A stretch of DNA of 64,000 bases from 66-474 sp035695065 (GTDB taxonomy: Bacteria; Pseudomonadota; Gammaproteobacteria; Xanthomonadales; Rhodanobacteraceae). The position numbers and the translations under genes were made by a program. Where the stretch lies: contig DASSEW010000003.1 of NCBI GenBank assembly GCA_035695065.1, positions 1-64,000 on the forward strand, given 5' to 3'. Position 1 is the first letter of the stretch; each line of letters opens with the position of its first letter. The notes below the pieces were generated by a model. It saw only the letters and a list, made by a program, of their open reading frames with translations. It was not told the DNA's origin and made no database searches. Below, in pieces: positions 1 to 11,623 of this stretch.

Positions 1-1873
1 CATGGTTCTGCTCCACGAAGCCGATGGTGCGCCTGGAGGCCTGCTGCGCGCCGGCGTTGGTGGTCATCACGAGGATTGCATTCTTGAAGTTCGCCTCGCG
101 GCCATTGGTATCGGTCAGCGCGCCGTGGTCCATCACCTGCAGCAGCACGTTGAACACGTCCGGGTGCGCCTTCTCGATCTCGTCCAGAAGCAACACGCAG
201 TGCGGATGCTTGACGACGGCGTCGGTCAGCAGGCCACCCTGGTCGAACCCGACATAACCCGGGGGCGCGCCGATCAGGCGCGACACCGAATGCGCTTCCA
301 TGTACTCGGACATGTCGAAGCGGATCAGCTCGATGCCGAGCTGCAGCGCGAGCTGCCGGGTGACTTCGGTCTTGCCCACGCCGGTGGGACCGGCGAACAG
401 GAAGCAGCCGATGGGCTTGGCCGGATCGCCCAGGCCCGAGCGCGCCATCTTGATCGCGCTGGACAGCGTATCGATCGCTTTGTCCTGCCCGAAGATCACC
501 ATCTTCAGGTTGCGGTCGATGTTGCGCAGCACGTCGCGGTCGGACGCCGAGACCTGCTTCTGCGGGATGCGTGCCATCCGCGCGACGATGAATTCGATTT
601 CGTTGACGTCCACCTTGCCGGTGCGTTCGTCCTCGGGCAGCAGGCGCTGGCGTGCACCGGCCTCGTCGATCACGTCGATCGCCTTGTCCGGCAGCAGCCG
701 GTCCGGGATGTGTTTCACCGACAGGTCCACGGCAGCCTTGAGCGCGGCGCCGGTGTAGCTGACGTGGTGGTGTTCCTCGAAGCGCGACTTCAGGCCTTCC
801 AGGATCGCCACGCTGTCGGCCACGGAAGGCTCGACCACGTCGATCTTCTGGAAGCGCCGAGCGAGCGCGCGGTCCTTCTCGAACACGCCGCGGAATTCCT
901 GGAAGGTGGTGGAGCCGATGCAACGCAGCTCGCCCGAAGCCAGCATCGGCTTGATCAGGTTGCTCGCATCCATGGTTCCGCCGGAAGCGGAGCCCGCGCC
1001 GATGATGGTGTGGATCTCGTCAATGAAAAGGATCGCGTGCGGATCCTTCTTGAGTTGCGCGATCACCGCCTTCAGGCGCTTCTCGAAATCGCCGCGGTAC
1101 TTGGTGCCGGCGACCAGCGCGCCGAGGTCGAGCGCCCATACGGTGCATTCCTCCAGCACCTCGGGCACCTGGCCTTCGACGATGCGCTTGGCCAGGCCTT
1201 CCGCGAGCGCGGTCTTGCCCACGCCGGCTTCGCCGACGTAGAGCGGGTTGTTCTTGCGGCGGCGGCACAGCACCTGGATCGTGCGCTCGATTTCCTCGGA
1301 ACGCCCGATCAGCGGATCGATCTTGCCCTGCCGCGCGAGCTCGTTGAGATTGTTGGCGTACTCGGTGAGCGGGTTGGCCTTGGAATCGGCGCCCTCCTCG
1401 CCCTCGCGTTCGGTCGCGGCGGGTTCGGCCGAATCGTGGCCGATCTTCGCGATGCCGTGCGACACATAGTTGACGACGTCCAGCCGCGTCACTTCCTGCT
1501 GGTGCAGGAAGAACACCGCATGGGAATCTTTTTCACCGAAGATCGCAACCAGCACGTTGGCGCCGGTAACTTCCTTCCGCCCGGACGATTGCACGTGGTA
1601 GACCGCGCGCTGCAGGACGCGCTGGAAGCCCAGCGTCGGCTGGGTATCGCGCTCGTCGCCGGTCGGCAGCACCGGCACGGTCTCGGCGATGATCGAGCGC
1701 AGATCCTTGCCCAGCTTGTCCACGTCGGCACCACAGCCGCGCAGCACCGCCGCGGCGGTCGGATTTTCCAGCAATGCCAGCAGCAGGTGTTCCACCGTCA
1801 TGAACTCATGACGCTGCTCGCGCGCTTCCTTGTAGCACTGGCCGATGGTGAATTCGAGATCTTTGCTGAACAT
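1..1873 (-). CDS. clpA: ATP-dependent Clp protease ATP-binding subunit ClpA (partial, C-terminus off the left edge)
   Basis: AAA+ unfoldase that feeds substrates to the ClpP peptidase; cytoplasmic. 624 codons are in the window, against about 758 in E. coli, so roughly the last 130 residues are missing. The N-terminal Clp repeat domain begins MFSKDLEFTIGQ. The D1 Walker A (GEAGVGKT) is at about residues 214-221 and the D2 Walker A (GPTGVGKT) at about 495-502, the same positions as in E. coli ClpA. It lies 58 bp downstream of clpS on the same strand, the usual clpS-clpA operon. A long open frame on the opposite strand is a GC-bias shadow. Confidence 0.97.
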   Translation of the reverse strand, partial: MFSKDLEFTIGQCYKEAREQRHEFMTVEHLLLALLENPTAAAVLRGCGADVDKLGKDLRSIIAETVPVLPTGDERDTQPTLGFQRVLQRAVYHVQSSGRKEVTGANVLVAIFGEKDSHAVFFLHQQEVTRLDVVNYVSHGIAKIGHDSAEPAATEREGEEGADSKANPLTEYANNLNELARQGKIDPLIGRSEEIERTIQVLCRRRKNNPLYVGEAGVGKTALAEGLAKRIVEGQVPEVLEECTVWALDLGALVAGTKYRGDFEKRLKAVIAQLKKDPHAILFIDEIHTIIGAGSASGGTMDASNLIKPMLASGELRCIGSTTFQEFRGVFEKDRALARRFQKIDVVEPSVADSVAILEGLKSRFEEHHHVSYTGAALKAAVDLSVKHIPDRLLPDKAIDVIDEAGARQRLLPEDERTGKVDVNEIEFIVARMARIPQKQVSASDRDVLRNIDRNLKMVIFGQDKAIDTLSSAIKMARSGLGDPAKPIGCFLFAGPTGVGKTEVTRQLALQLGIELIRFDMSEYMEAHSVSRLIGAPPGYVGFDQGGLLTDAVVKHPHCVLLLDEIEKAHPDVFNVLLQVMDHGALTDTNGREANFKNAILVMTTNAGAQQASRRTIGFVEQNH

Positions 1874-1931
1874 CGTTGTCTCACTTCAAAGCGTTTTCGG
1901 GAAAGTCCCGCTGGCTTCGATATGGGGCCGG

Positions 1932-2264
1932 CTACAGTTTTTCCATAGTGCACAGCAAGGGATGTTGATGGCTGCGTGAGAATTCGTTCACCTGCGTCAC
2001 CTTGCTTTCGGCGACCTCGCGCGTGAATACGCCACACACGCCTTTCCCGCGCGTGTGCACGTGCAACATGATCTGGGTGGCTTTCTCGCGATTCATGTTG
2101 AAGAAGGTTTCAAGCACCGCCACCACGAATTCCATCGGCGTGTAGTCGTCGTTGAGCAACACCACCTGGTAGAGCGGCGGCCGTGCGGTTTCCGGCTTCG
2201 CCGTCTCCACGACGAGGCCATGTTCTTGATCGGTTTCCGGATCGTGTCTGTGCGTGGGTGCCAT
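1932..2264 (-). CDS. clpS: ClpS, adaptor for ClpA (N-end rule)
   Basis: Adaptor of 110 residues that binds N-degron substrates and delivers them to ClpA. The core contains YQVVLLNDDYTPMEFVV and the later VHTRGKGVCGVF, both typical of ClpS. The frame is open further upstream, but the ATG at 2264 gives MAPTHRHDPETD and the usual family length, so I chose it. The acidic, flexible N-terminus before residue 30 is also normal. It is the first gene of the clpS-clpA unit and diverges from nudJ. Confidence 0.95.
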   Translation of the reverse strand: MAPTHRHDPETDQEHGLVVETAKPETARPPLYQVVLLNDDYTPMEFVVAVLETFFNMNREKATQIMLHVHTRGKGVCGVFTREVAESKVTQVNEFSRSHQHPLLCTMEKL

Positions 2265-2291
2265 TGCTCGATGATTGACTGCCTTGGGCCG

Positions 2292-2297
2292 AGTATA
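2292..2297 (-). promoter_or_regulatory. Putative -10 element upstream of clpS
   Basis: TATACT on the minus strand, about 27 nt before the clpS ATG. It is close to the sigma-70 -10 consensus and stands out in a GC-rich background. No convincing -35 hexamer is visible. Confidence 0.3.
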
Positions 2298-2445
2298 CGC
2301 CGCGTGTTGCGACGGGAAGCGTGATCCGCAGCCGGGTGGGTGATGGCACAATTAGGCGGTTCTTTCCGTCCCTGGCACTGGGTCCAGGCCAATTCTTGGC
2401 CGGGATGACGTTGGGATTTTCGCTCCATTTGCAAGCAGCCTTTCG

Positions 2446-2925
2446 ATGACTCCACTTGATTCGACCAGAGAAGAGGTCTGGTGCCCGCACGTGACCGTCG
2501 CCTGCGTGGTGCACGATCGCGACCGTTTCCTGATCGTGGAAGAGGATGTGCGCGGCGAGGTGCGGTTCAACCAGCCGGCCGGTCATCTCGAGCCCGGCGA
2601 AAGCCTCCTCGAGGCCGCGCGCCGCGAAGCACTGGAGGAAACCGGATGGGAGATCGAACTGGAATCCTTCATCGGCGTGCGCCAGTACGAGAGCCCCGAG
2701 CACGCCGCCCATATCGTTCGCTTCGCCTTCGCCGCGCGACCACTGCGTCATCACCCACAGCGCGTGCTGGACGAAGGCATCCTGCGCACGCACTGGCTCG
2801 ACTATCCTGAAATCGCGGCGCTGGGCGAACGCCTGCGCAGCCCGCTGGTATTGCGCACGCTGCAGGATTGGCTGGCCGGAAGTCGTCTTCCCTTGTCCGC
2901 CGCGGGTGACGTGGCGTGCGTGTGA
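2446..2925 (+). CDS. nudJ: NUDIX hydrolase, NudJ-like
   Basis: 159 residues with a full Nudix box: GHLEPGESLLEAARREALEE followed by TGW, at about residues 46-68. That is the Mg-binding pyrophosphohydrolase signature. The context nudJ-mnmA-hflD matches E. coli, where NudJ (YmfB) hydrolyses thiamine and nucleoside pyrophosphates; the exact substrate here is inferred. Its stop overlaps the mnmA start by 10 bp, so the two are probably translationally coupled. Confidence 0.88.
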   Translation: MTPLDSTREEVWCPHVTVACVVHDRDRFLIVEEDVRGEVRFNQPAGHLEPGESLLEAARREALEETGWEIELESFIGVRQYESPEHAAHIVRFAFAARPLRHHPQRVLDEGILRTHWLDYPEIAALGERLRSPLVLRTLQDWLAGSRLPLSAAGDVACV

Positions 2926-4007
2926 TGGTCGGCATGTCCGGCGGCGTTGACTCCTCGGTGACTGCACTTCTGTTGCAACGCGAGGGCCACGACCTCGCCG
3001 GCATGTTCATGCAGAACTGGGAGGACGACGAGCCCGACTCGGCGTGCCGCGCCGACGAGGACCGCAAGGACGCGCTGGCCGTGTGCGCGAAACTCGGCAT
3101 CCCGTTCCATCCGCGCAACTTCGCGGGCGAATACCGCGAGCGCGTGTTCGCGCATTTCCTTTCCGAATACCGTTCCGGCCGCACGCCCAACCCGGACGTG
3201 CTGTGCAACCGCGAGATCAAGTTCCGCACCTTTCTCGACGCCGCGCGCGAACTCGGAGCCGAGAAGATCGCCACCGGCCACTACGCACGGGTGGCGCACG
3301 AAGACGGCCGCTGGAAATTGCTGCGCGCGGCCGACGGCAACAAGGATCAGACCTACTTCCTGCATGCGCTGGACCAGGAGCAACTTGGCGCGGCGCTGTT
3401 CCCGCTCGGCGACCTGCGCAAGGAGCAAGTGCGGGCGCTGGCACACGAGGCCGGCTTCGCGGTGCATGCGAAAAAGGACTCCACCGGGATCTGTTTCATA
3501 GGTGAGCGGGATTTCCGGGAATTCCTCTCGAAATACCTGCCGGCGCAACCGGGCGAGCTGCGCACGCCGGAAGGCGAAATCCTCGGCGAGCACCACGGCG
3601 CCATGTTCTACACGCCAGGCCAGCGCACCGGGCTGCGCATCGGCGGTCGTGCCGGCGCCGGCCCCGATCCGTGGTACGTGGTCGGCAAGGACGTAGCGAA
3701 GAACATCGTGTTCGTGGCGCAAGGTGCGCAAAGCCGCTGGCTGATGTCGCGGCGCCTGCGCGCCGAACAGGTCCATTGGATCTCCGGCGAGGACCCTGCG
3801 CTGCCGCTGACCTGCGCCGCGATGACGCGCCATCGTCAGCCGGCCCAGCCGTGCACGATCAACAAGATGGATGGGCAAATCGAAGTTCGTTTCGAGCAGC
3901 CGCAACGCGCGGTGGCGCCTGGCCAATCGGTGGTGTTCTATGCCGGCGACGAGTGCCTGGGCGGCGGCGTGATCGCATCCACGGATGCGCCCAGGGCGGC
4001 GGCATGA
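2916..4007 (+). CDS. mnmA: tRNA-specific 2-thiouridylase MnmA
   Basis: 363 residues. Forms the 2-thio group of (m)nm5s2U34 in tRNA Lys/Glu/Gln, taking sulfur from the TusE relay. The PP-loop SGGVDSS is at residues 8-14. The two catalytic cysteines appear as VLCNREIKF (C97) and STGICFIGE (C193). The start is a GTG inside the end of nudJ; in-frame ATGs a few codons later are possible. The stop overlaps the hflD start (ATGA), so nudJ, mnmA and hflD form one operon. Confidence 0.96.
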   Translation: MRVMVGMSGGVDSSVTALLLQREGHDLAGMFMQNWEDDEPDSACRADEDRKDALAVCAKLGIPFHPRNFAGEYRERVFAHFLSEYRSGRTPNPDVLCNREIKFRTFLDAARELGAEKIATGHYARVAHEDGRWKLLRAADGNKDQTYFLHALDQEQLGAALFPLGDLRKEQVRALAHEAGFAVHAKKDSTGICFIGERDFREFLSKYLPAQPGELRTPEGEILGEHHGAMFYTPGQRTGLRIGGRAGAGPDPWYVVGKDVAKNIVFVAQGAQSRWLMSRRLRAEQVHWISGEDPALPLTCAAMTRHRQPAQPCTINKMDGQIEVRFEQPQRAVAPGQSVVFYAGDECLGGGVIASTDAPRAAA

Positions 4008-4627
4008 ACGAGGCTCGCGTCATCGCGCTTGCCGGGCTGTTCCAGGCTCTGAACCTGGTCCGTTCGCTCGCCACCGAAGGCGACTGCGATCCCGGCGAAC
4101 TCGAAACCTGCATGGCTTCGATCTTCAAGCTCGAGAGCGAGAGTGCCGCCGACATCTACGGCGGCATCGGCAACGTTCGCGAGGGCCTGCGCGCGCTGAT
4201 TGCGCAGATCGACGGCGAGCGACGCGATCCGGTGCTGCTGCGGATCGTGTTCGCGATCCTGCGGTTGGAGCGATCGCTGCACAGGCATCCGGCGGCGATT
4301 ACATCCCTGCAGGAAGGCCTGCAAGGCATGCAGCGGCAGCTCGTGCATTTCGGCCCGACCCATCCGACCGTGCTGGCGCGCGCCGCGGACCTGTATGCGG
4401 AAAATCTTTCCGGCCTGCGACCGCGGGTGATGGTGATCGGCAACCCTCTTTACCTGCACCAGCCCGCACAGGTGCAGCGCATCCGCGCGCTGCTGCTGGC
4501 CGGTGTACGCGCGGCGGTGCTGTGGCGCCAGCTCGGCGGCCGGCGCTGGCACCTGCTGCTGCGCCCGCGCCGCGAAGCCATGCTCGCCCGCGGGATGCTC
4601 ACGCGCACGATGCTGGACGGGCGCTGA
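4004..4627 (+). CDS. hflD: High frequency lysogenization protein HflD homolog
   Basis: 207 residues, beginning MNEARVIALAGLFQALNLV, which is characteristic of HflD/YcfC. All-helical and associated with the inner-membrane face in E. coli, where it was found through its effect on lambda CII; its housekeeping role is unclear. It follows mnmA with a 4-bp ATGA overlap, the conserved arrangement. Length is close to E. coli HflD (213). It ends immediately against the convergent CLC channel gene, leaving no spacer. Confidence 0.92.
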   Translation: MNEARVIALAGLFQALNLVRSLATEGDCDPGELETCMASIFKLESESAADIYGGIGNVREGLRALIAQIDGERRDPVLLRIVFAILRLERSLHRHPAAITSLQEGLQGMQRQLVHFGPTHPTVLARAADLYAENLSGLRPRVMVIGNPLYLHQPAQVQRIRALLLAGVRAAVLWRQLGGRRWHLLLRPRREAMLARGMLTRTMLDGR

Positions 4628-6427
4628 TCAATTCCCTCCGCGGAACACCCGCTCGCGGACCCTCTCTTCGTCGTGATAGTGCGTGTACGGCTTCAGCAAG
4701 TCATAGCGGCTGACGATGCCGAGCAAGGTGCGTTTGTCGGCATCCACCACCGGGATGCGTTCGAGCTTCTCCACCGCCGCGCGGATCGCCACGCTCTGGC
4801 AACTCTCGTTCGGAAATGCCACCACCGGTTCCTTGTGCATCGCTTCGGCGAGCGTCTTTGCGCCCGAAGGATCTTCCTCGCGCAACCGTTGAAGGTCCTG
4901 GCGGGTGATCACGTTGACCAATGCGCCGTGCTCGTCCACCACCGGATATGCGCGGTATTTCTGGTCCGGCCCGAAATAGCGTTCGGCGGTTTCGCTCACG
5001 GTGACATCCCCGCCGATGGTGACGAGCTGCGTGCTCATGACGTCCCGCACCGGCGTCAGCTCCAGCCGGTTGACCGAGTATTCGCGGAAGATCTGGAAGC
5101 CACGCCGCGCGATCTTCTCGGTGAGGATCGAGCGTTTCATCAGGAACACGCTGACGCAATAGGCCGCGGTGCAGGCGATCAGCAGCGCCGGCAGCGCGCT
5201 GGCATTGCGGGTGAGTTCAAGCGCGAACAGGATCGCGGTGAACGGCATCCGCATCATGCCGGCGAGGATCGCGCACATGCCCAGCAGCGGCCACAGCAGC
5301 GGGTCGTTGCCGGGAAAGAACATCGATTCCAGTCCGCCGAGTCCCGCGCCCAACGCCAGCAGCGGCGCCAGCACGCCGCCCGACGTGCCGGAGCCGAGAT
5401 AGATGATCCACATCAGCGACTTCGCGACCATGAACACCAGGATCGCGATGCCGACCAGTTGCCCGGTCAGCAGCTTGTCGATGATGTCGTAGCCGACGCC
5501 CAACGCCTGCGGTTCGAACGCGCCGCCGATGCCGACCACCAGCGCTCCGATCGCCGGCCACCACATCCAGTGCACCGGCAATTTGTGGAAGCTGTCCTCG
5601 ACGAAATACACCGCCGAGGTGATCACGGTCGCGAACACGCCGGCGAAGATGCCGCACACCGCGGCCAGTCCCAGCACTACCGGATGGATGTGGAACTGCA
5701 CGTCCAGCGGGAACAGCGGGCCCGGGCCGATCAGGTAGGGCCGCAGCGCGTCAGCGACGAAGCACGCGACCGCCACCGGAATCGTGCTGCGCGGACGCAG
5801 CTCGAACAGCAGCAATTCCACCGCGACCAGCGTGGCCGCAATCGGCGTCGCGAAGGTCGCGGCCATGCCGGCGCAGGCGCCCGCCACCAGCAGCACGCGC
5901 CGTTCCATCGAGGTCAGGTAGAACGCTTGCCCAATCAACGAGCCGACCGCGCCGCCGGTCATGATGATCGGGCCTTCCGCACCGAACGGCCCGCCGGTGC
6001 CGATTGCGATCGCCGCCGAGATCGGCTTCAGGATCGCCACCTTGAACATCATCTTGCTCTGCCGGAACAGGATCGCTTCCAGCGCTTCGGGAATCCCGTG
6101 GCCACGGATGCGCTCGGTGCCAAAGCGCGCCATCAATCCGATGATCAGGCCGCCGACAATGGGCGCCAGCACGATCGCCCAGGTCGGCGGATGCAGCAAT
6201 GCCGGCTGGATGAAATCGAAGGCCCAGCGGCCGGCGAAGGCGATGTTGGTGACCAGCCCGATCGCGCGGTACAGCAGCCAGGCGATCACCGCCGCCGCCG
6301 CGCCGATGAAGATCGCGACGAAGGACAGCTTGAGGATGCTGAGGCTGGGGCGAAAATCGCTCTCGGTCAGCGACTCCATCTTCCACTGCTCGTAGCGGCG
6401 CCGGAAGAAAGGGGCAAGGGCTGACAT
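4628..6427 (-). CDS. CLC-type chloride channel/transporter with C-terminal CBS pair
   Basis: 599 residues from the ATG giving MSALAPFFRRRYEQW; the frame is open upstream but the extension is not CLC-like. About ten hydrophobic helices carry the CLC filter motifs: GHGIP (109-113), GAEGP (149-153, gating glutamate E151) and GVLAP further on. After about residue 450 come two CBS domains (one around DVMSTQLVTIGGDVTVSETA). Inner membrane. The filter has His where E. coli ClcA has Ser, and Ala where it has Arg, so it belongs to a ClcA-like side branch. Whether it is a channel or a Cl-/H+ exchanger cannot be told from sequence alone. Confidence 0.93.
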   Translation of the reverse strand: MSALAPFFRRRYEQWKMESLTESDFRPSLSILKLSFVAIFIGAAAAVIAWLLYRAIGLVTNIAFAGRWAFDFIQPALLHPPTWAIVLAPIVGGLIIGLMARFGTERIRGHGIPEALEAILFRQSKMMFKVAILKPISAAIAIGTGGPFGAEGPIIMTGGAVGSLIGQAFYLTSMERRVLLVAGACAGMAATFATPIAATLVAVELLLFELRPRSTIPVAVACFVADALRPYLIGPGPLFPLDVQFHIHPVVLGLAAVCGIFAGVFATVITSAVYFVEDSFHKLPVHWMWWPAIGALVVGIGGAFEPQALGVGYDIIDKLLTGQLVGIAILVFMVAKSLMWIIYLGSGTSGGVLAPLLALGAGLGGLESMFFPGNDPLLWPLLGMCAILAGMMRMPFTAILFALELTRNASALPALLIACTAAYCVSVFLMKRSILTEKIARRGFQIFREYSVNRLELTPVRDVMSTQLVTIGGDVTVSETAERYFGPDQKYRAYPVVDEHGALVNVITRQDLQRLREEDPSGAKTLAEAMHKEPVVAFPNESCQSVAIRAAVEKLERIPVVDADKRTLLGIVSRYDLLKPYTHYHDEERVRERVFRGGN

Positions 6428-6510
6428 GTGCCCCAATGTAGCGAGGCACCGGCCCGAACGCCATCCCGCAGCTTTGAACGGGATTGCACGCTGCCTGCAA
6501 CGACTTCCAA

Positions 6511-6540
6511 TTCGCGGAACCGTGCTGTTTGCGCGATAAT
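6511..6540 (+). promoter_or_regulatory. Putative acnA promoter
   Basis: A GATAAT hexamer at 6535-6540 with TTCGCG 18 bp upstream. The -10 is good and the -35 poor. It lies 60 bp before the acnA start in the gap between acnA and the divergent CLC gene. Confidence 0.3.
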
Positions 6541-6600
6541 TGCGGGCTGACTCGCCGCGCCTCCCGCCTCGCACGGCGCGCGTCCACAAGGAGAACCTGC

Positions 6601-9348
<2,748 letters not shown>

Positions 9349-9787
9349 TAGCCGATTGATCCGGTCTTGTATTTGCTCCCTTCTCCCGCTTGCGGGAGAA
9401 GGTGCCCGAAGGGCGGATGAGGGTAGCGCGCACGAAGTGCGCCGCTTTGCATTTGTCAGATCGACGTCCATGTCTGTTTCCGCGCCGTCCCACGGCGCGG
9501 GTTACTTTCCTTTCGGGGAAAGTAACCAAAGCCATTGGCGCCGGCATGACGGTCTCGCCAACGTCCGGTTGGCTCGGCTCCCCTGCGCTTCTCGCCGGAC
9601 GCGCGCCGGCGCGAACTCGCACCTCCATGTGCTCAAACAGTCGCGCCTTTCCCGCGCGCCCGGCTGCGATGCTCGGCGTCACGCGACGGCGCTTAAGCTC
9701 ACTTCGACACGGCCATCCATGGCCTGCATTCGCGGAGTTTGAAGTAAGCGGCCATCCCTGGCCTTCCGATGATCGGTGCAGGCCAGT
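9349..9787 (+). other. Gene-free 439-bp gap filled with repeat sequences
   Basis: No credible gene. The gap holds a TTCTCCCGCTTGCGGGAGAA hairpin with a following GGCGGATGAGGGT tail (9378-9426), an 11-bp perfect hairpin at 9500-9527, and two GGCCATCC(A/C)TGGCC palindromes near 9712 and 9750. Short open frames here have no coding character. Confidence 0.6.
9500..9527. repeat. Perfect 11-bp stem-loop (GGTTACTTTCC / GGAAAGTAACC)
   Basis: The arms at 9500-9510 and 9517-9527 are exact reverse complements, separated by six bases. It resembles dispersed hairpins of xanthomonad genomes. There is no T-tract, so it is not a typical intrinsic terminator. Confidence 0.6.
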
Positions 9788-11365
9788 TCAATTCGCCGCA
9801 GCGGCGGCAGCCTTCGCGGACGCGCCAACCGACAGGGTATTGTCGTAGAACTTGTCCAGGGCCTGCTTCAGCGAATCCAGCGCGGCCGGGTGCAGGTAGA
9901 TCATGTGGCCGGACGGGAAGTATCCGAAGCTGACGTGGCTGCGCAGCGTGGGATCGAGCTGCATGTGGTCGATGTCGAACTCGGTCACGTGGAACGGCGT
10001 GGCCAGATCGAACCAGCCGTTGGCCGAGAAAACGCGCAGGCTCGGGTTCTCGCGCATTGCGCGGGCGAGGTCGCCGGCGACGTACGGCATCGGCAGCTTG
10101 CGGCGGCTGCCGCGGGTCGCGTGCTTCCAGTCCCATTCCTGGATGGCGCTGGCCATCACGTTGTATGGCCTGTCGTGCTTGTACTTCAGCGTGCCATCGA
10201 GGTACGCATTGAATGCAGCCGTATAGGCGGCTGAAACCGCGGTATCGGAGGGATCGTAATCGGGCGTGTCGCCGACCGAATCCTCGTCGATGCCTTCGAA
10301 GCGTCCGTCGTAGCGGCCAACCGTACGTCCCTCGTCGCGCAGCAGTTCCTTGCGGAAGCGGCTGGCATCAACGCGCAGGTTGGCGCGCTTGATGTAGTCG
10401 ACGCTGAGTCCGGTGTACTGGTGCAGCTTCTGCGCGACCGCGTCGGCTTCCGCGGCGGGGAGCGTGTCGCCCTGCGCCAGGGCTTTCGCGTAATCGGTGT
10501 CCGCGAAGTGGCGCACTTCATCGAGGAACGGCTCGATCTGCGCCGGCTGCTGCGGCAGCTTGTGGTGGTACCAGGCGATCGCGGCATAGGTCGGCAGGTA
10601 CAACTCGTAACGCATGTCCGAGCCCGGCATCAGCACGCCGTAGTTGAGGATCGAGGACATCAGCGTCACGCCGTTGAGCGCGATGCCCATGTCCTGCAGG
10701 TGCGCGGCGAGCGCGGCCGAACGCGTGGTGCCATACGACTCGCCGTACAGGAACTTCGGCGAATCCCAGCGATGATTGACGGTGATGTAGCGCTGGACGA
10801 AACGCCCGAACGCATCCACGTCCTGGTCGGTGCCCCAGAAATCCTTGTTCTGCGCCTTGCCGACCGCTTCGCTGAAACCGGTGCCGATCGCATCCACGAA
10901 CACCAGATCGGTCCTGTCGAGCATGCTGTCGTGGTTCGGCACCACGTGATACGGAGCGGGTGGCGTCGCATCCGCGTCGGTGGTCGCCACTCGCACCGGA
11001 CCGAAGCTGCCCATATGCAGCCAGATGCTCGACGAACCCGGCCCGCCGTTGTAGAGGAAGGTCACCGGCCGCTTGTGCGCATCGTTGTTGTCGGCGGTGT
11101 AGGCGACATAGAAGAAGCTGGCGTCCGGCTCACCCTTGTCGTTGTGGATGACGAGGTTGCCCGCCGTGGCGGTGTAATGCACGGTGCGCCCGCCGATCTC
11201 CACGCTGCCGTGCGTGACGGAGGCGTTCTCCTTCGGTACCGGCGTGGTGTCCTTCTGCCCGGCCTTCGCGTGATCCGCGTTGTCGCCGTCCGCGGCATAC
11301 GCCGAATACGGATGCGCAGCCACCAATGCGCCAGCCAGGGCCAGCGTCCAGAAAATTCGTTTCAC
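9788..11365 (-). CDS. Exported S10-family serine carboxypeptidase-like peptidase
   Basis: 525 residues from a GTG at 11365 with GGGAG just upstream; the open frame before it lacks a signal sequence. Residues 1-23 (VKRIFWTLALAGAL... ending SAYA) form a Sec signal peptide, so the product is periplasmic or secreted. NGGPGSSS and the nucleophile motif GESYG (Ser210) are those of serine carboxypeptidases; the Asp region is ANGWFDLATP and the His is in PSGHMIYLHP. The family cleaves C-terminal residues; its substrate here is unknown. The C-terminus ends in an alanine-rich run. Confidence 0.9.
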   Translation of the reverse strand: MKRIFWTLALAGALVAAHPYSAYAADGDNADHAKAGQKDTTPVPKENASVTHGSVEIGGRTVHYTATAGNLVIHNDKGEPDASFFYVAYTADNNDAHKRPVTFLYNGGPGSSSIWLHMGSFGPVRVATTDADATPPAPYHVVPNHDSMLDRTDLVFVDAIGTGFSEAVGKAQNKDFWGTDQDVDAFGRFVQRYITVNHRWDSPKFLYGESYGTTRSAALAAHLQDMGIALNGVTLMSSILNYGVLMPGSDMRYELYLPTYAAIAWYHHKLPQQPAQIEPFLDEVRHFADTDYAKALAQGDTLPAAEADAVAQKLHQYTGLSVDYIKRANLRVDASRFRKELLRDEGRTVGRYDGRFEGIDEDSVGDTPDYDPSDTAVSAAYTAAFNAYLDGTLKYKHDRPYNVMASAIQEWDWKHATRGSRRKLPMPYVAGDLARAMRENPSLRVFSANGWFDLATPFHVTEFDIDHMQLDPTLRSHVSFGYFPSGHMIYLHPAALDSLKQALDKFYDNTLSVGASAKAAAAAAN

Positions 11366-11429
11366 GTGATCTCCCGCGTCAGCGATTCGACCGGCCCCTC
11401 GCCGGAATGCACATGACGCCGCAATCGCG

Positions 11430-11575
11430 CGGCGCGTGCATGTGCCGAAGGTCGGGCCTATTCCGCGAGCATCCATCCATGGAGCCTGGATCCGCTCGGC
11501 ATCCATGCCTCACCCTCACAACGCACACGCGATGCGATTACTCACGCCATCCATGGCGTTCGCCCTTCGGGCCAG
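11430..11575. repeat. CCATCCATGG-type repeat region
   Basis: Contains ATCCATCCATGGA (near 11470) and CGCCATCCATGGCG (near 11548). It also has GGCATCCATGCCTCACCCTCACA, which recurs almost exactly near 49237. Non-coding spacer between the S10 peptidase and the lipoprotein gene. Confidence 0.5.
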
Positions 11576-11623
11576 CTTCGCTGTTCGCCGCGCGTTCCAG
11601 ACGCGCGGCGTCAACGCATCGCG

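Noticed and set aside
2..1948. A 648-codon open frame on the plus strand across clpA
   Set aside because: It is antisense to clpA, whose minus-strand translation is unmistakable; long antisense frames are common in GC-rich DNA. Its His/Arg/Gln-rich translation is not protein-like.
4673..6424. 583-codon plus-strand frame over the CLC gene
   Set aside because: Antisense shadow; extreme Asp/Arg/Gln content.
9500..9527. Intrinsic terminator for acnA
   Set aside because: The stem is perfect but no run of T follows, and it is 150 bp past the stop; treated as a dispersed hairpin.
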